This document shows, piece by piece, positions 1 through 8,679 of a stretch of 35,251 nt of DNA. Source of the DNA: Bacteroidota bacterium. Lineage in GTDB: Bacteria; Bacteroidota; Bacteroidia; Chitinophagales; Chitinophagaceae. The translations under genes were made by a program, and so were the position numbers. Each line of letters begins with the position of its first letter. Within the stretch, counting starts at the first letter, position 1. Under the pieces are notes generated by a model. It was not told the origin of the DNA, ran no database searches, and worked only from the letters and a program-made list of their open reading frames with translations. Location: NCBI GenBank assembly GCA_947461125.1, contig CANHHX010000019.1, forward strand, positions 1-35,251, given 5' to 3'.

Positions 1-1
1 C

Positions 2-3000
2 GCTAAAATGGGTGCAGAAGCCGTTCACGGTTTATTGCAAAGAATTGATTTAGATGGTTTAAGTTTCTCTTTACGTAATGCTGCTGCAAACGAAACTTCT
101 CAACAACGTAAAGCAGATGCTTTAAAGCGTCTTAGCGTTGTAGAATCTTTCCGTGATGCAGGTACACGTATTGTAAATAAGCCTGAGTGGATGGTGATGC
201 AATACATCCCAGTTATTCCACCAGAACTTCGTCCATTAGTACCGCTAGATGGTGGTCGTTTTGCATCTTCTGATTTAAACGATTTATACCGTCGTGTAAT
301 TATTCGTAACAACCGTTTAAAGCGTTTGTTAGAAATTAAAGCGCCAGAAGTAATCTTACGTAATGAAAAACGTATGTTACAAGAAGCGATCGATTCTTTA
401 TTCGATAACTCTCGTAAATCTAATGCCGTTAAAGCAGAAGGTGGACGTGCTTTAAAATCTTTATCGGATGTATTAAAAGGGAAGCAAGGTCGTTTCCGTC
501 AAAACTTACTTGGTAAGCGTGTAGACTATTCTGGTCGTTCTGTAATTGTGGTAGGACCTGAGTTAAAAATGCACGAGTGCGGATTACCAAAAGATATGGC
601 TGCCGAATTATTTAAGCCATTTGTTATTCGTAAATTAATTGAAAGAGGTATTGTAAAAACAGTAAAGTCTGCTAAAAAATTAGTAGATAAAAAAGAAGCT
701 GTTATTTGGGATATCTTAGAAAATATTTTAAAAGGTCACCCGGTATTATTAAACCGTGCCCCAACACTTCACCGCTTGTCTATTCAGGCATTCCAACCTA
801 AGTTGGTAGAAGGTAAAGCCATTCAATTACACCCACTCGTAACGTCTTCGTTTAACGCGGATTTCGATGGTGACCAAATGGCGGTACACGTTCCACTTAG
901 CAGTGCAGCGGTACTTGAAGCGCAGTTATTAATGCTTTCTTCTCACAACATCCTAAACCCACAAAATGGTACGCCAATCACCCTTCCTTCTCAGGACATG
1001 GTACTTGGTTTATACTACATCACAAAGGGTAAGAAAACCACTGCAACTGAAACCGTAAAAGGACAGGGCATGGCGTTTTACAGCATGGATGAAGTAATCA
1101 TTGCGTACAATGAGAACCGTGTAGATTTACACGCGAACATCAAAGTAAAAACCAATGTGCGTGAAGGTGGTGTTCTTGTTAAAAAATTAATTGACACTAC
1201 TGTGGGTCGTGTGTTATTCAACCAACACGTTCCTGCACCAGTAGGTTATATCAATGCACTATTAACCAAGAAATCTTTAAGAGATATCATTGGTGATATT
1301 ATTAAAATCACAAACGTTCCTACCACCGCTAAATTCTTAGATGATATTAAAACACTAGGATTTAGAATGGCATTCCGTGGTGGTTTATCATTTAACGTAA
1401 ACGACTTAATCGTTCCTGATCAAAGAGGTGAGTTACTTGATAATGCTAAAGCAGAAGTAGAAGAAGTTTGGGAAAACTACAACATGGGTCTTATTACCAA
1501 TAACGAGCGTTACAACCAAGTTATTGATATCTGGGGTCGTGTAGATACGAGAATTACTGAAACCTTAATGCATGAAATGCAAACAGATAAGCAAGGCTTT
1601 AACTCTGTTTACATGATGCTTGATTCAGGTGCTCGTGGTAGTAAAACACAGGTTAAGCAGCTAGTAGGTATTAGAGGTCTAATGGCTAAGCCACGTAAGA
1701 GTGGTAGCGCTGGCTCTGAGGTAATTGAAAACCCAATCCTTTCAAACTTTAAGAGCGGTCTTAACGTATTAGATTACTTTATTTCTACGCACGGTGCGCG
1801 TAAGGGTCTTGCGGATACGGCATTAAAAACAGCCGATGCAGGTTACCTAACACGCCGTCTAGTTGACGTTTCTCAAGACGTTGTTATTGCGGATGATGAC
1901 TGTGGTACTTTACGTGGTATTGCAACATCTGCTTTAAAAGACAATGAAGATGTTATCGAACAATTATCAGATAGAATTGAAGGTCGTACTTCATTACATA
2001 ATGTTTACCATCCTGTAACGGAACAATTAATTATCAATGCTGGTGAAGAAATTTCATCTGATGTTGCTAAAGAAATTGATGAAGCAGGTATCGAATCAGT
2101 AGAGATTCGTTCTGTACTTACTTGCGAAAGTAAGCGTGGTGTTTGTGTAAAATGTTATGGTAAAAACTTAGCAACTGGTTACCTCGCACAACGTGGTGAT
2201 GCAGTGGGTATCATTGCAGCGCAATCTATTGGTGAACCAGGTACACAGCTTACACTTCGTACGTTCCACGTAGGTGGTGTGGCAGGATCTGCTTCAATCG
2301 AATCTACACTCGTAGCTAAGTTTGATGGTACCATTCAGTTTGATGGTTTACGTACGGTAGAAACAGTAAACAACGAAGGCAAAAAAGCTAAAATTGTTAT
2401 TGGACGTACTGGTGAAGTAAGAATCACGGATGTTAAAAACGACCGTCTCATGATCACCAATAACGTTCCTTATGGTGCTACGTTAAGTGTTAAAGATGGC
2501 CAAGATGTGAAAAAAGGAGATGTGATTTGTACTTGGGATCCATTCAACAACGTTATCGTTTCTGAGCAAAACGGTAAGATCAAATTTGACAACGTTCTCG
2601 AAGGTATTACCTACCGTGATGAGGCCGATGAGCAAACAGGTCACCGCGAAAAAGTGGTTATTGAAACAAAAGATAAAACCAAAATACCTACTATCATTGT
2701 AGAAGGAAAAGACAACAAACATTACAACTTACCAGTAGGATCTCACATCGCTGTAGAAGAAGGCGACGAAGTAAAAGCTGGTTTTGTGATGGTTAAAATC
2801 CCTCGTATTTTAGGTAAGCTCCGCGATATCACCGGAGGTCTTCCACGTGTAACTGAATTATTTGAAGCAAGAAATCCAGGTAACCCTGCGATTGTTTGTG
2901 AAATTGATGGTGTGGTTGCATTTGGTAGCGTTAAGCGTGGTAACAGAGAAATCATTGTTGAATCTAAAGATGGCATGATTAAGAAGTACTTAGTACCTCT

Positions 3001-3730
3001 AACGCGCCAAATTCTAGTTCAAGATGGTGACTTCGTAAAAGCGGGTACCCCAATGTCTGATGGACAAATCGCACCTGCGGCAATCCTTGCTATTAAAGGA
3101 CCATTTGCGGTACAAGAGTACGTTGTAAATGAAATCCAAGAGGTATACCGTTTACAAGGTGTAAAAATCAATGACAAGCACGTAGAAGTGATTGTACGTC
3201 AGATGATGAAGAAGGTAGAAATTGTAGATGCTGGTGATACTAAATTCTTAGAGGAGGATCTAGAAGACAGATTTGACTTTATCGAAGAAAATGACCGTAT
3301 CTATGATAAAAAAGTAGTTACAGAAGCTGGCGAAAGTGCAACGTACAAAGCCGGTCAAATTATAACATTAAGAGAATTACGCGAAGAGAATTCAATTCTA
3401 CGCCGCTCGGACAGAAAACTAGTGGAAGTGCGTGATGCAAAACCTGCAACGGCTACCCCTGTTTTACTGGGTATTACCAAAGCGTCTCTTGGTGTTAGAA
3501 GTTGGATCTCTGCGGCTTCGTTCCAAGAAACTACCAAAGTATTAAGCCAAGCGGCAATACAAGGTAAGAAAGACATGATGTTAGGTCTTAAAGAGAATGT
3601 AATTACAGGTCATTTGATTCCTGCTGGTACCGGACAAAAAGAGTTCGAGAACATGATTGTAGGAAGCAAAGAAGAATATGAAGTATTAGCTACCACCAGA
3701 GAAGCGATGAGCTTTGATGAGGAAGAATAA
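2..3730 (+). CDS. rpoC: DNA-directed RNA polymerase beta' subunit, 5'-truncated by window edge
   Basis: This is the beta' subunit of RNA polymerase, the clamp and catalytic half of the core enzyme. The reading frame is open from base 2. The ATG at 8 is internal (Lys-Met-Gly-Ala-Glu-Ala, about residue 175-180 of full-length RpoC), so roughly 175-180 N-terminal residues, including the first zinc site, lie outside the window. The Mg2+-binding catalytic loop NADFDGD is encoded at 854-874. The second zinc site is intact: one Cys in DDDCGT (near 1899), then three Cys in a TCES-GVC-VKC arrangement at about 2121-2157. The C-terminus contains the SFQETTKVL segment and ends [15 protein letters not shown] plus an acidic tail. 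Remaining length (1,240+ residues) fits a full Bacteroidota RpoC of about 1,420. Upstream rpoB is expected outside the window. Confidence 0.98.
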   Translation, partial: AKMGAEAVHGLLQRIDLDGLSFSLRNAAANETSQQRKADALKRLSVVESFRDAGTRIVNKPEWMVMQYIPVIPPELRPLVPLDGGRFASSDLNDLYRRVIIRNNRLKRLLEIKAPEVILRNEKRMLQEAIDSLFDNSRKSNAVKAEGGRALKSLSDVLKGKQGRFRQNLLGKRVDYSGRSVIVVGPELKMHECGLPKDMAAELFKPFVIRKLIERGIVKTVKSAKKLVDKKEAVIWDILENILKGHPVLLNRAPTLHRLSIQAFQPKLVEGKAIQLHPLVTSSFNADFDGDQMAVHVPLSSAAVLEAQLLMLSSHNILNPQNGTPITLPSQDMVLGLYYITKGKKTTATETVKGQGMAFYSMDEVIIAYNENRVDLHANIKVKTNVREGGVLVKKLIDTTVGRVLFNQHVPAPVGYINALLTKKSLRDIIGDIIKITNVPTTAKFLDDIKTLGFRMAFRGGLSFNVNDLIVPDQRGELLDNAKAEVEEVWENYNMGLITNNERYNQVIDIWGRVDTRITETLMHEMQTDKQGFNSVYMMLDSGARGSKTQVKQLVGIRGLMAKPRKSGSAGSEVIENPILSNFKSGLNVLDYFISTHGARKGLADTALKTADAGYLTRRLVDVSQDVVIADDDCGTLRGIATSALKDNEDVIEQLSDRIEGRTSLHNVYHPVTEQLIINAGEEISSDVAKEIDEAGIESVEIRSVLTCESKRGVCVKCYGKNLATGYLAQRGDAVGIIAAQSIGEPGTQLTLRTFHVGGVAGSASIESTLVAKFDGTIQFDGLRTVETVNNEGKKAKIVIGRTGEVRITDVKNDRLMITNNVPYGATLSVKDGQDVKKGDVICTWDPFNNVIVSEQNGKIKFDNVLEGITYRDEADEQTGHREKVVIETKDKTKIPTIIVEGKDNKHYNLPVGSHIAVEEGDEVKAGFVMVKIPRILGKLRDITGGLPRVTELFEARNPGNPAIVCEIDGVVAFGSVKRGNREIIVESKDGMIKKYLVPLTRQILVQDGDFVKAGTPMSDGQIAPAAILAIKGPFAVQEYVVNEIQEVYRLQGVKINDKHVEVIVRQMMKKVEIVDAGDTKFLEEDLEDRFDFIEENDRIYDKKVVTEAGESATYKAGQIITLRELREENSILRRSDRKLVEVRDAKPATATPVLLGITKASLGVRSWISAASFQETTKVLSQAAIQGKKDMMLGLKENVITGHLIPAGTGQKEFENMIVGSKEEYEVLATTREAMSFDEEE

Positions 3731-3753
3731 TAGCTCTATTTCTTAATAAATTT

Positions 3754-3787
3754 GTAAAAGTAGGAAGCCAACACTTCCTACTTTTAC
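3754..3787 (+). terminator. Hairpin downstream of rpoC
   Basis: A perfect 14-bp inverted repeat (GTAAAAGTAGGAAG at 3754-3767, CTTCCTACTTTTAC at 3774-3787) encloses a 6-base loop, 24 bases after the rpoC stop. The stem is strong but there is no long T-tract after it, so it is a likely rather than certain intrinsic terminator. It could also be an RNA-stability element for the rpoBC transcript. Confidence 0.7.
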
Positions 3788-3806
3788 ATTTAATGTATAA
3801 AATCTA

Positions 3807-3814
3807 TAAATTTG
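3807..3814 (+). promoter_or_regulatory. Putative -7 box (TAnnTTTG) for the OmpH-like gene
   Basis: The sequence TAAATTTG matches the Bacteroidota sigma-ABfr -7 consensus TAnnTTTG exactly. Only four bases separate it from the ATG at 3819, so a start site at the usual distance would fall on or next to the start codon, giving a leaderless or near-leaderless mRNA. I see no clear -33 TTG at the expected spacing. Confidence 0.45.
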
Positions 3815-3818
3815 TTAC

Positions 3819-4406
3819 ATGAAAAATATCAATACCATTTTAAATGTTGTTTTAGGAATTGCAGTGGCAGTTTTATTTTATTTTCAGTTTAGCGGTAGCA
3901 AGCCTACGCTAGCAGCAGGTTCTAAAGCAGTAGCTGCTGGTGATTTTAGAATCGCTTATTTTGAAATCGATTCGGTTGAATCTCAATTCAATTACTATAA
4001 AGAAGTAAGTAATTCTATTCAAGCAAAAGCACAGCAAAACAACAATGAGCTGAATCAGTTAAAAGAAGTGTTTGCATCAAAATACCAGGAGTTGCAAAAA
4101 AATGGTCAACGCATGACAGAAGCAGAAGTAAATGCTAGACAACAGGAGCTTCAGCAAATGGATAAGACATTCAAGAGCAAGGAGCAAATGATGAATAATG
4201 AAATGCAGGATGAAAGCATGAAAAAACTACAAGACGTAAAGAAAAAAATCACAGATTATTTAGCGGAATACAATAAGTCTAAAGGTTACGCATTTATTTT
4301 GGGTAACAATTCAGATATGCTTTCTATGTATTACAAAGACACAGCTTACGATATTACCGCAGACCTTGTAAAAGGGTTAAATGAATTGTATAAAGCGAAA
4401 AAATAG
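3819..4406 (+). CDS. OmpH/Skp-family periplasmic chaperone
   Basis: This 195-residue protein resembles the OmpH/Skp family, which binds unfolded outer-membrane proteins in the periplasm and passes them to the Bam machinery. It begins with a hydrophobic segment (about residues 6-23, ending in VLFYFQF) that acts as signal peptide or anchor. After IAYFEIDSVESQF, a typical OmpH opening, comes a long Gln/Glu/Lys-rich helical stretch (about 60-150) expected to form the coiled-coil tentacle. The C-terminal segment GYAFILGNNSDMLSMYYKD resembles the conserved OmpH end. It is a single gene with its own promoter-like box and terminator, between rpoC and a transport gene. The ATG at 3819 is chosen because it gives a complete signal segment. 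The family call is from recognisable pattern; the exact paralogue cannot be told. Confidence 0.85.
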   Translation: MKNINTILNVVLGIAVAVLFYFQFSGSKPTLAAGSKAVAAGDFRIAYFEIDSVESQFNYYKEVSNSIQAKAQQNNNELNQLKEVFASKYQELQKNGQRMTEAEVNARQQELQQMDKTFKSKEQMMNNEMQDESMKKLQDVKKKITDYLAEYNKSKGYAFILGNNSDMLSMYYKDTAYDITADLVKGLNELYKAKK

Positions 4407-4440
4407 CCCCCTTAAATCTTATTTTTTTTAATTATCTTGA

Positions 4441-4471
4441 AGTTCTGTTTTAACCAACAGAACTTTTTTTT
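4441..4471 (+). terminator. Intrinsic terminator after the OmpH-like gene, abutting the permease start codon
   Basis: A 9-bp stem (AGTTCTGTT at 4441-4449 with AACAGAACT at 4456-4464) closes a 6-base loop and runs into an eight-T tract (4464-4471). The next base is the A of the permease ATG. The site looks like a textbook Rho-independent terminator, yet it leaves no room for a separate ribosome-binding region for the following gene. Confidence 0.85.
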
Positions 4472-5887
4472 ATGAGTACAACTACACCTGAATTTAAACC
4501 ATCATTAGGGTTATTGGATGCCACCATGATTGTGGCTGGTAGCATGATTGGTTCTGGTATCTTTATTGTAAGTGCTGACATTACCCGCAACGTGGGTTCG
4601 GCAGGCTGGCTGGTGGTTGTATGGCTTCTAACTGGCTTTATGACCCTAACAGCGGCGTTGAGTTATGGTGAGTTAAGTGCTATGTTCCCAAAAGCCGGAG
4701 GACAATACGTGTACTTAAAAGAATCTTACAATCCACTGCTCGGTTTTTTATATGGGTGGAGTTTTTTTTCGGTGATTCAAACAGGCACCATTGCAGCAGT
4801 GGGTGTCGCGTTTAGTAAATTCGCGGGTTACTTTTTTCCGGCACTAGAAATGACGGACGCTAATATTATTTTTCAAGTAGGGGTACTAAAAATCTATCCG
4901 GCACAACTACTTTCCATCGCCATTATTATACTGCTAACCTATATCAATACCAAAGGCGTGCAGGGTGGTAAACTCATTCAAACCACTTTTACAGTAACCA
5001 AACTCGTATCACTATTTGGGCTTATCGGTTTTGGGTTTTTACTCGCCGCTAAATCAGAAATTTGGAATGCCAATTGGCAGGATGCATGGAATATGAAATC
5101 GATTGCAGCCGATAATAGTACCACACCCGTTATTGGCCTTGCCATTTTTGGCGCCATCGCGGCTTCAATGGTGGGTTCTATTTTTAGCAGTGACGCTTGG
5201 AACAATGTAACATTTATTGCAGGTGAAATTAAAAATCCCAAACGCAATATTGGACTTAGTTTATTTTTAGGCACTTTAATTGTGACCATCATTTATGTCT
5301 CCGCTAATTTAATGTACATCAGTGTGCTTCCATTAAATGATATCGCACATGCACCCGCCGATAGGGTAGCCGTATCTACGGCAAATGCTATTTTTGGAAA
5401 TATAGGAACCTATGTTATAGCTGTTATGATTATGATTTCTACGTTTGGCTGCAACAATGGTTTAATCTTAGCAGGTGCCAGGGTTTATTATACCATGGCG
5501 CAAGACGGTTTATTTTTTAAGAAAGCCGCTACCCTTAATAAAAATGCAGTACCAGAGTGGGCCTTGTGGGCACAGTGTGTGGTAGCAGCGTTATTATGCT
5601 TAAGTGGTAAATATGGGGACCTCTTAGATATGGTTTCCTTTATTGTGGTTATCTTTTATGTTTTAACCATTATAGGCATCTTTATTTTGCGCAAAAAGCG
5701 CCCCGAAATGGAACGTCCTTACAAGGCGGTGGGCTATCCTGTTTTACCAGCCATTTATGTTTTAATGGGTACCCTGTTTTGCGTGTTATTAATCATTTAT
5801 AAGCCTAATTTTACATGGCCTGGACTTATCATTGCACTATTAGGTATTCCTTTGTATTACCTTGCAGTGCGAAGTAATAAAAAATAA
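4472..5887 (+). CDS. APC-superfamily amino-acid permease
   Basis: This is a 471-residue polytopic inner-membrane transporter of the amino acid-polyamine-organocation superfamily. It probably takes up or exchanges an amino acid; the substrate cannot be read from sequence. The N-terminal LGLLDATMIVAGSMIGSGIFIV is the family's first membrane segment with the substrate-binding GSGIF motif (about residues 28-32). About twelve hydrophobic segments follow, and the loop GGQYVYLKESYNPLLGFLYGW is the conserved segment after helix 2. The C-terminus has the R-x-x-RPYKAxGYP motif (about residues 410-420) seen in LAT/APC transporters. The next gene starts two bases after the stop, so it heads a four-gene run. 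Its ATG lies directly after the upstream terminator's T-tract; no alternative start would keep the first helix complete. Confidence 0.9.
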   Translation: MSTTTPEFKPSLGLLDATMIVAGSMIGSGIFIVSADITRNVGSAGWLVVVWLLTGFMTLTAALSYGELSAMFPKAGGQYVYLKESYNPLLGFLYGWSFFSVIQTGTIAAVGVAFSKFAGYFFPALEMTDANIIFQVGVLKIYPAQLLSIAIIILLTYINTKGVQGGKLIQTTFTVTKLVSLFGLIGFGFLLAAKSEIWNANWQDAWNMKSIAADNSTTPVIGLAIFGAIAASMVGSIFSSDAWNNVTFIAGEIKNPKRNIGLSLFLGTLIVTIIYVSANLMYISVLPLNDIAHAPADRVAVSTANAIFGNIGTYVIAVMIMISTFGCNNGLILAGARVYYTMAQDGLFFKKAATLNKNAVPEWALWAQCVVAALLCLSGKYGDLLDMVSFIVVIFYVLTIIGIFILRKKRPEMERPYKAVGYPVLPAIYVLMGTLFCVLLIIYKPNFTWPGLIIALLGIPLYYLAVRSNKK

Positions 5888-5889
5888 AC

Positions 5890-6879
5890 ATGACTAATTT
5901 TGACCAACTTTTTCAAGACTTTAGCAAGCTAAAAGTTGTAATCATTGGCGACGTAATGCTTGATACCTATTGGTGGGGCCAGGTAGACCGTATCTCTCCC
6001 GAAGCGCCCGTACCGGTAGTATCACTACTGCGTAAAGAACACCGAGTGGGAGGTGCTGCAAACGTTGCTTTAAACACAGTTGCACTGGGTGCGCAAACAA
6101 CAATCGTTTCTGTAATTGGTAATGATGCTGATGGTGTTTTACTACAATCACTTTTTGATGCACAACACATCGATACCAGTTATTTATTAACGCATGATTC
6201 CCGTATCACCACCAATAAAACGCGCGTAATGAGTCGCAACCAGCAAATGATGCGCTTAGATGCCGAAATTACAACGCCTATTAGTAGTGATATTGAAAAG
6301 GCATTGCTTGAAAAATTTACCGCTTGTTTGGATGCAAAAAATCCGGATGTAGTCATTTTTGAAGATTATGATAAAGGGGTGTTAACGCCATCATTTATTG
6401 AGGCAGCTATTGCTGTTTGTAACGCTCGAAATATTGTTATGTCGGTGGATCCCAAGAAAAATAACTTTTTAGTATACAAAGGGGTGACGCTTTTTAAGCC
6501 CAATTTAAAGGAAGTGAAAGAAGGATTACAAGTACCGATAACTTCAATTACACTAGATAATTTAAGAGCAGTTCATGCAGCCCTTCAAACCCATTTAGCA
6601 CATCAAATTTCCCTAATAACACTTTCAGAAAAAGGAATGTTTTATGATACGGGTACTGACGCAAAAATTATTCCTACCCATGTGCGTTCCATTGCTGATG
6701 TAAGTGGGGCTGGTGATACCGTAATTGCGGTTGCTTCACTTGTGTATGCAGCAACAAAAAATATTGAACTCGCTACCGAAATGGCCAATATTGCGGGTGG
6801 ACTTGTTTGTGAAGAAGTAGGAACTGCGGCAATTAATAAAACGCGTTTTCTTTCAGAATGTAAACTACTATTGGCTTAA
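5890..6879 (+). CDS. hldA: D-glycero-beta-D-manno-heptose-7-phosphate kinase (RfaE1/HldA type)
   Basis: This PfkB-family sugar kinase phosphorylates heptose 7-phosphate at C1, a step toward the ADP-heptose used in LPS core and other glycans. The evidence is the N-terminal GDVMLDTYWWGQVDRISPEAPVPV, characteristic of the HldE/RfaE kinase domain, then VGGAANVALN (about residues 53-62) and the C-terminal PfkB signature DVSGAGDT with the catalytic Asp at residue 276. At 329 residues it equals the kinase half only. The cytidylyltransferase-like half found in fused HldE is absent and must be encoded elsewhere. It follows the permease by two bases and precedes the isoaspartyl peptidase by 14. Another PfkB substrate is possible, but the SPEAPVPV segment strongly favours heptose phosphate. 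Confidence 0.85.
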   Translation: MTNFDQLFQDFSKLKVVIIGDVMLDTYWWGQVDRISPEAPVPVVSLLRKEHRVGGAANVALNTVALGAQTTIVSVIGNDADGVLLQSLFDAQHIDTSYLLTHDSRITTNKTRVMSRNQQMMRLDAEITTPISSDIEKALLEKFTACLDAKNPDVVIFEDYDKGVLTPSFIEAAIAVCNARNIVMSVDPKKNNFLVYKGVTLFKPNLKEVKEGLQVPITSITLDNLRAVHAALQTHLAHQISLITLSEKGMFYDTGTDAKIIPTHVRSIADVSGAGDTVIAVASLVYAATKNIELATEMANIAGGLVCEEVGTAAINKTRFLSECKLLLA

Positions 6880-6893
6880 TTAAATAGTAAACT

Positions 6894-7841
6894 ATGCAAC
6901 AATTTTCATTGGTTATACATGGAGGCGCTGGCACTATCTTAAAGGAAGATATGTCTCCCGAATTAGAGCAGGCATACCAAAACGGATTACAAGAAGCGTT
7001 AGAAGCTGGTTATTCCATTTTGCAAAATTGCGGCTCTGCTGTGGATGCAATTCAAGCATCTATTTTTATGCTAGAAAATAATATTTTATTCAATGCAGGA
7101 AAGGGGAGTGTGTTTACCAAAAAAGGATTACAAGAAATGGACGCTGCCATTATGGACGGCGCAACATTAGAGGCAGGCGCTATTGCTGCTGTTCGCAATG
7201 TTAAAAATCCCATTCAGCTCGCTGCCGAAGTGATGCGTAATAGCAATCACGTTTTTTTAAGTGGCAAAGGGGCCAATGATTTTGCTATCAAGAGGGGTGT
7301 GGTGTTAGCGCCTGACGAATATTTTTATTCTCAATTCAGATATGATCAGTGGAAGGCTATTCGCGATTCTGATGCTTATTCATTGGATCATACCAATCAT
7401 CATCTCGAGGAATTATTGAAAGATAAAAAATTTGGAACCGTTGGTGCTGTTGCGTGTGATAGTCATGGAAATATTGCAGGCGCCACTTCAACTGGTGGTA
7501 TGACCAACAAAAAATATGGACGTATTGGGGATAGTCCCATTATTGGAAGTGGTACTTACGCCAACAACAAAACCTGTGCCATTAGTTGCACCGGTCATGG
7601 TGAAATGTTTATCAGATCCGTTGCAGCTTACGATGTTAGTTGCCTCATGGAATATAAAGGCCTTAGTTTACAAGCTGCCATGGAAGTGGTGGTGCATGAA
7701 AAATTAATGGCACTCAATGGCGAAGGTGGAATGATTGGCGTAGATGCCAAAGGCAATACAGCCATGGTATTTAATAGTGCGGGCATGTACCGTGCTTTTC
7801 AAAATAGTAAAGGCGAATCGGCTACTGCGATTTATAAATAA
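6894..7841 (+). CDS. iaaA: Isoaspartyl peptidase / L-asparaginase (Ntn hydrolase)
   Basis: This plant-type asparaginase/isoaspartyl dipeptidase cleaves beta-aspartyl dipeptides and asparagine. Such enzymes are made as a precursor that self-cleaves before a catalytic Thr. The opening LVIHGGAGTI is diagnostic, and KFGTVGAVACD places the nucleophile at Thr182 (codon 7437-7439), preceded by the linker that is cut. Substrate-binding signatures STGGMTNKKYGRIGDSPIIG and GTYANN follow, then the late GHGE segment. Length (315) is close to the 321 residues of E. coli IaaA. No signal peptide is evident, so it is probably cytoplasmic, recycling isoaspartyl dipeptides released by proteolysis. It lies in a tight run between hldA and ispD (6-base gap to ispD). 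Separation from glycosylasparaginases rests on the short loops and length. Confidence 0.92.
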   Translation: MQQFSLVIHGGAGTILKEDMSPELEQAYQNGLQEALEAGYSILQNCGSAVDAIQASIFMLENNILFNAGKGSVFTKKGLQEMDAAIMDGATLEAGAIAAVRNVKNPIQLAAEVMRNSNHVFLSGKGANDFAIKRGVVLAPDEYFYSQFRYDQWKAIRDSDAYSLDHTNHHLEELLKDKKFGTVGAVACDSHGNIAGATSTGGMTNKKYGRIGDSPIIGSGTYANNKTCAISCTGHGEMFIRSVAAYDVSCLMEYKGLSLQAAMEVVVHEKLMALNGEGGMIGVDAKGNTAMVFNSAGMYRAFQNSKGESATAIYK

Positions 7842-7847
7842 ATAACA

Positions 7848-8504
7848 ATGAAAAAAACGGCTGTAATTGTTGCGGGTGGGTCAGGTGTAAGAATGGGTAC
7901 CGACATACCTAAACAGTTTTTGCATTTGAAAGGGAAGCCCATTATTTGGCATACCGTGCAACAGTTCTTTTATGCCTATTACGATATTCAAATTGTGTTG
8001 GTATTACCTGCCTCATATCTAGAGGAAGCGTCTACTTATTTTGATCCGGCCCAGCTTACGCATATACGTTTTATTGCTGGGGGCACAACCAGATTTGATT
8101 CTGTAAAAAACGGGTTGCAAGCGGTTAAAGAGCCAGGTGTGATATTTGTGCACGATGGCGTAAGATGCCTCGTTTCTAGTGATTTAATAAAAAAATGCTA
8201 TGAGCAGGCCTTGGTTCACGGCTCGGCAATACCGGCTGTTACTGCTACCGATAGTATCAGGCTTATTTCAGGAGATACCCACCAGGTCGTTGACCGAAGC
8301 CTGGTTAAAATCATACAAACCCCACAAACCTTTTTAAGTACCCTGTTATTGCCTGCTTTTGAACAGCCCTACCAGACTAGCTTTACCGATGAAGCAACTG
8401 TGGTGGAAGCCGCAGGGCACTCCGTTCGTTTAATAGAAGGGGAGTATAGTAATCTGAAGATTACACGCCCCCAAGATTTAATTGTAGCCGAATCTCTTTT
8501 TTAG
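7848..8504 (+). CDS. ispD: 2-C-methyl-D-erythritol 4-phosphate cytidylyltransferase
   Basis: IspD couples MEP with CTP to give CDP-methylerythritol, the third step of the MEP isoprenoid pathway, in the cytoplasm. The N-terminal nucleotide-binding motif AVIVAGGSGVRMG (about residues 5-17) with Arg15 and Lys22 (PKQF) matches the family's essential residues. FVHDGVRCLVS gives the metal-binding Asp, and the C-terminal TDEATVVEAAGHSVRLIEGEYSNLKIT is the conserved CDP-ME region. At 218 residues it is within the usual 215-235. It ends the four-gene run that begins at 4472, and the trp leader starts 31 bases after it. CDP-ribitol enzymes (TarI) share the fold, but the DEA/GxxxNxKIT ending supports IspD. 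Confidence 0.93.
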   Translation: MKKTAVIVAGGSGVRMGTDIPKQFLHLKGKPIIWHTVQQFFYAYYDIQIVLVLPASYLEEASTYFDPAQLTHIRFIAGGTTRFDSVKNGLQAVKEPGVIFVHDGVRCLVSSDLIKKCYEQALVHGSAIPAVTATDSIRLISGDTHQVVDRSLVKIIQTPQTFLSTLLLPAFEQPYQTSFTDEATVVEAAGHSVRLIEGEYSNLKITRPQDLIVAESLF

Positions 8505-8535
8505 AAAAAAAAAGGGCTTAGTGCTTAATATTTCT

Positions 8536-8543
8536 TAAATTTG
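8536..8543 (+). promoter_or_regulatory. Putative -7 box (TAnnTTTG) for the trp-his operon
   Basis: TAAATTTG is an exact TAnnTTTG match five bases before the leader-peptide ATG at 8549. A start site at normal spacing would fall at about 8548-8550, so the leader peptide would be translated from the very 5' end of the mRNA. No -33 TTG is visible at standard spacing. Its position in the only gap before trpE, directly ahead of an attenuator, supports it. Confidence 0.55.
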
Positions 8544-8548
8544 TAGTA

Positions 8549-8608
8549 ATGATTCAAGTATTAAATAACAAGTGGTGGTGGCATACAAACTCTAATCGGG
8601 GAATGTAA
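8549..8608 (+). CDS. trpL: trp operon leader peptide (three tandem Trp codons)
   Basis: This short frame encodes MIQVLNNKWWWHTNSNRGM followed by TAA. Residues 9-11 are three consecutive tryptophans (TGG at 8573-8581), which is very unlikely by chance in 19 codons. It sits between a promoter-like box and a strong intrinsic terminator, 71 bases before trpE. As in enteric trpL, the peptide itself probably has no function. Ribosome stalling at the Trp codons when charged tRNA-Trp is scarce would decide whether the downstream terminator forms. The ATG is chosen because it is the only in-frame Met upstream of the Trp run within the predicted transcript. Confidence 0.88.
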   Translation: MIQVLNNKWWWHTNSNRGM

Positions 8609-8668
8609 TGGCGCGTCCACTACTTTTTGAATAATTTCAAAAGCCCCGACCATAAGTCGGGGCTTTTT
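8570..8668 (+). promoter_or_regulatory. trp attenuator: competing RNA pairings
   Basis: Three pairings can be drawn by eye. (a) AAGTGGTGG (8570-8578, across the Trp codons) pairs with CCACTACTT (8617-8625), nine pairs with one G-T. (b) TCGGGG (8596-8601, end of the leader frame) pairs with CCCCGA (8644-8649), which would break the terminator's GC core; a small hairpin TTTTGAA/TTCAAAA (8625-8642) would sit beside it. (c) The terminator itself is at 8639-8668. A ribosome stalled at 8573-8581 should leave 8596-8601 free and so favour (b), antitermination. A ribosome at the stop codon (8606-8608) would cover 8596-8601 and allow (c), termination. The geometry is that of classical translation-coupled attenuation; no folding energies were computed. 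Confidence 0.75.
8639..8668 (+). terminator. Attenuator terminator of the trp operon
   Basis: A perfect 12-bp stem (AAAAGCCCCGAC at 8639-8650, GTCGGGGCTTTT at 8656-8667) has a 5-base loop and ends in five T residues. It lies inside the leader, 12 bases before the trpE start codon, so it must be conditional for the operon to be expressed. Confidence 0.92.
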
Positions 8669-8679
8669 ATTTATACCTT

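Noticed and set aside
4978..5292. 104-codon open frame on the minus strand inside the permease gene
   Set aside because: Antisense to conserved membrane segments; hydrophobic composition is a by-product of the opposite strand.
8625..8642. TTTTGAA/TTCAAAA hairpin as the trp antiterminator on its own
   Set aside because: It touches only the four A residues at the base of the terminator and would not prevent the GC core from forming; the 8596-8601 pairing is the better antiterminator.
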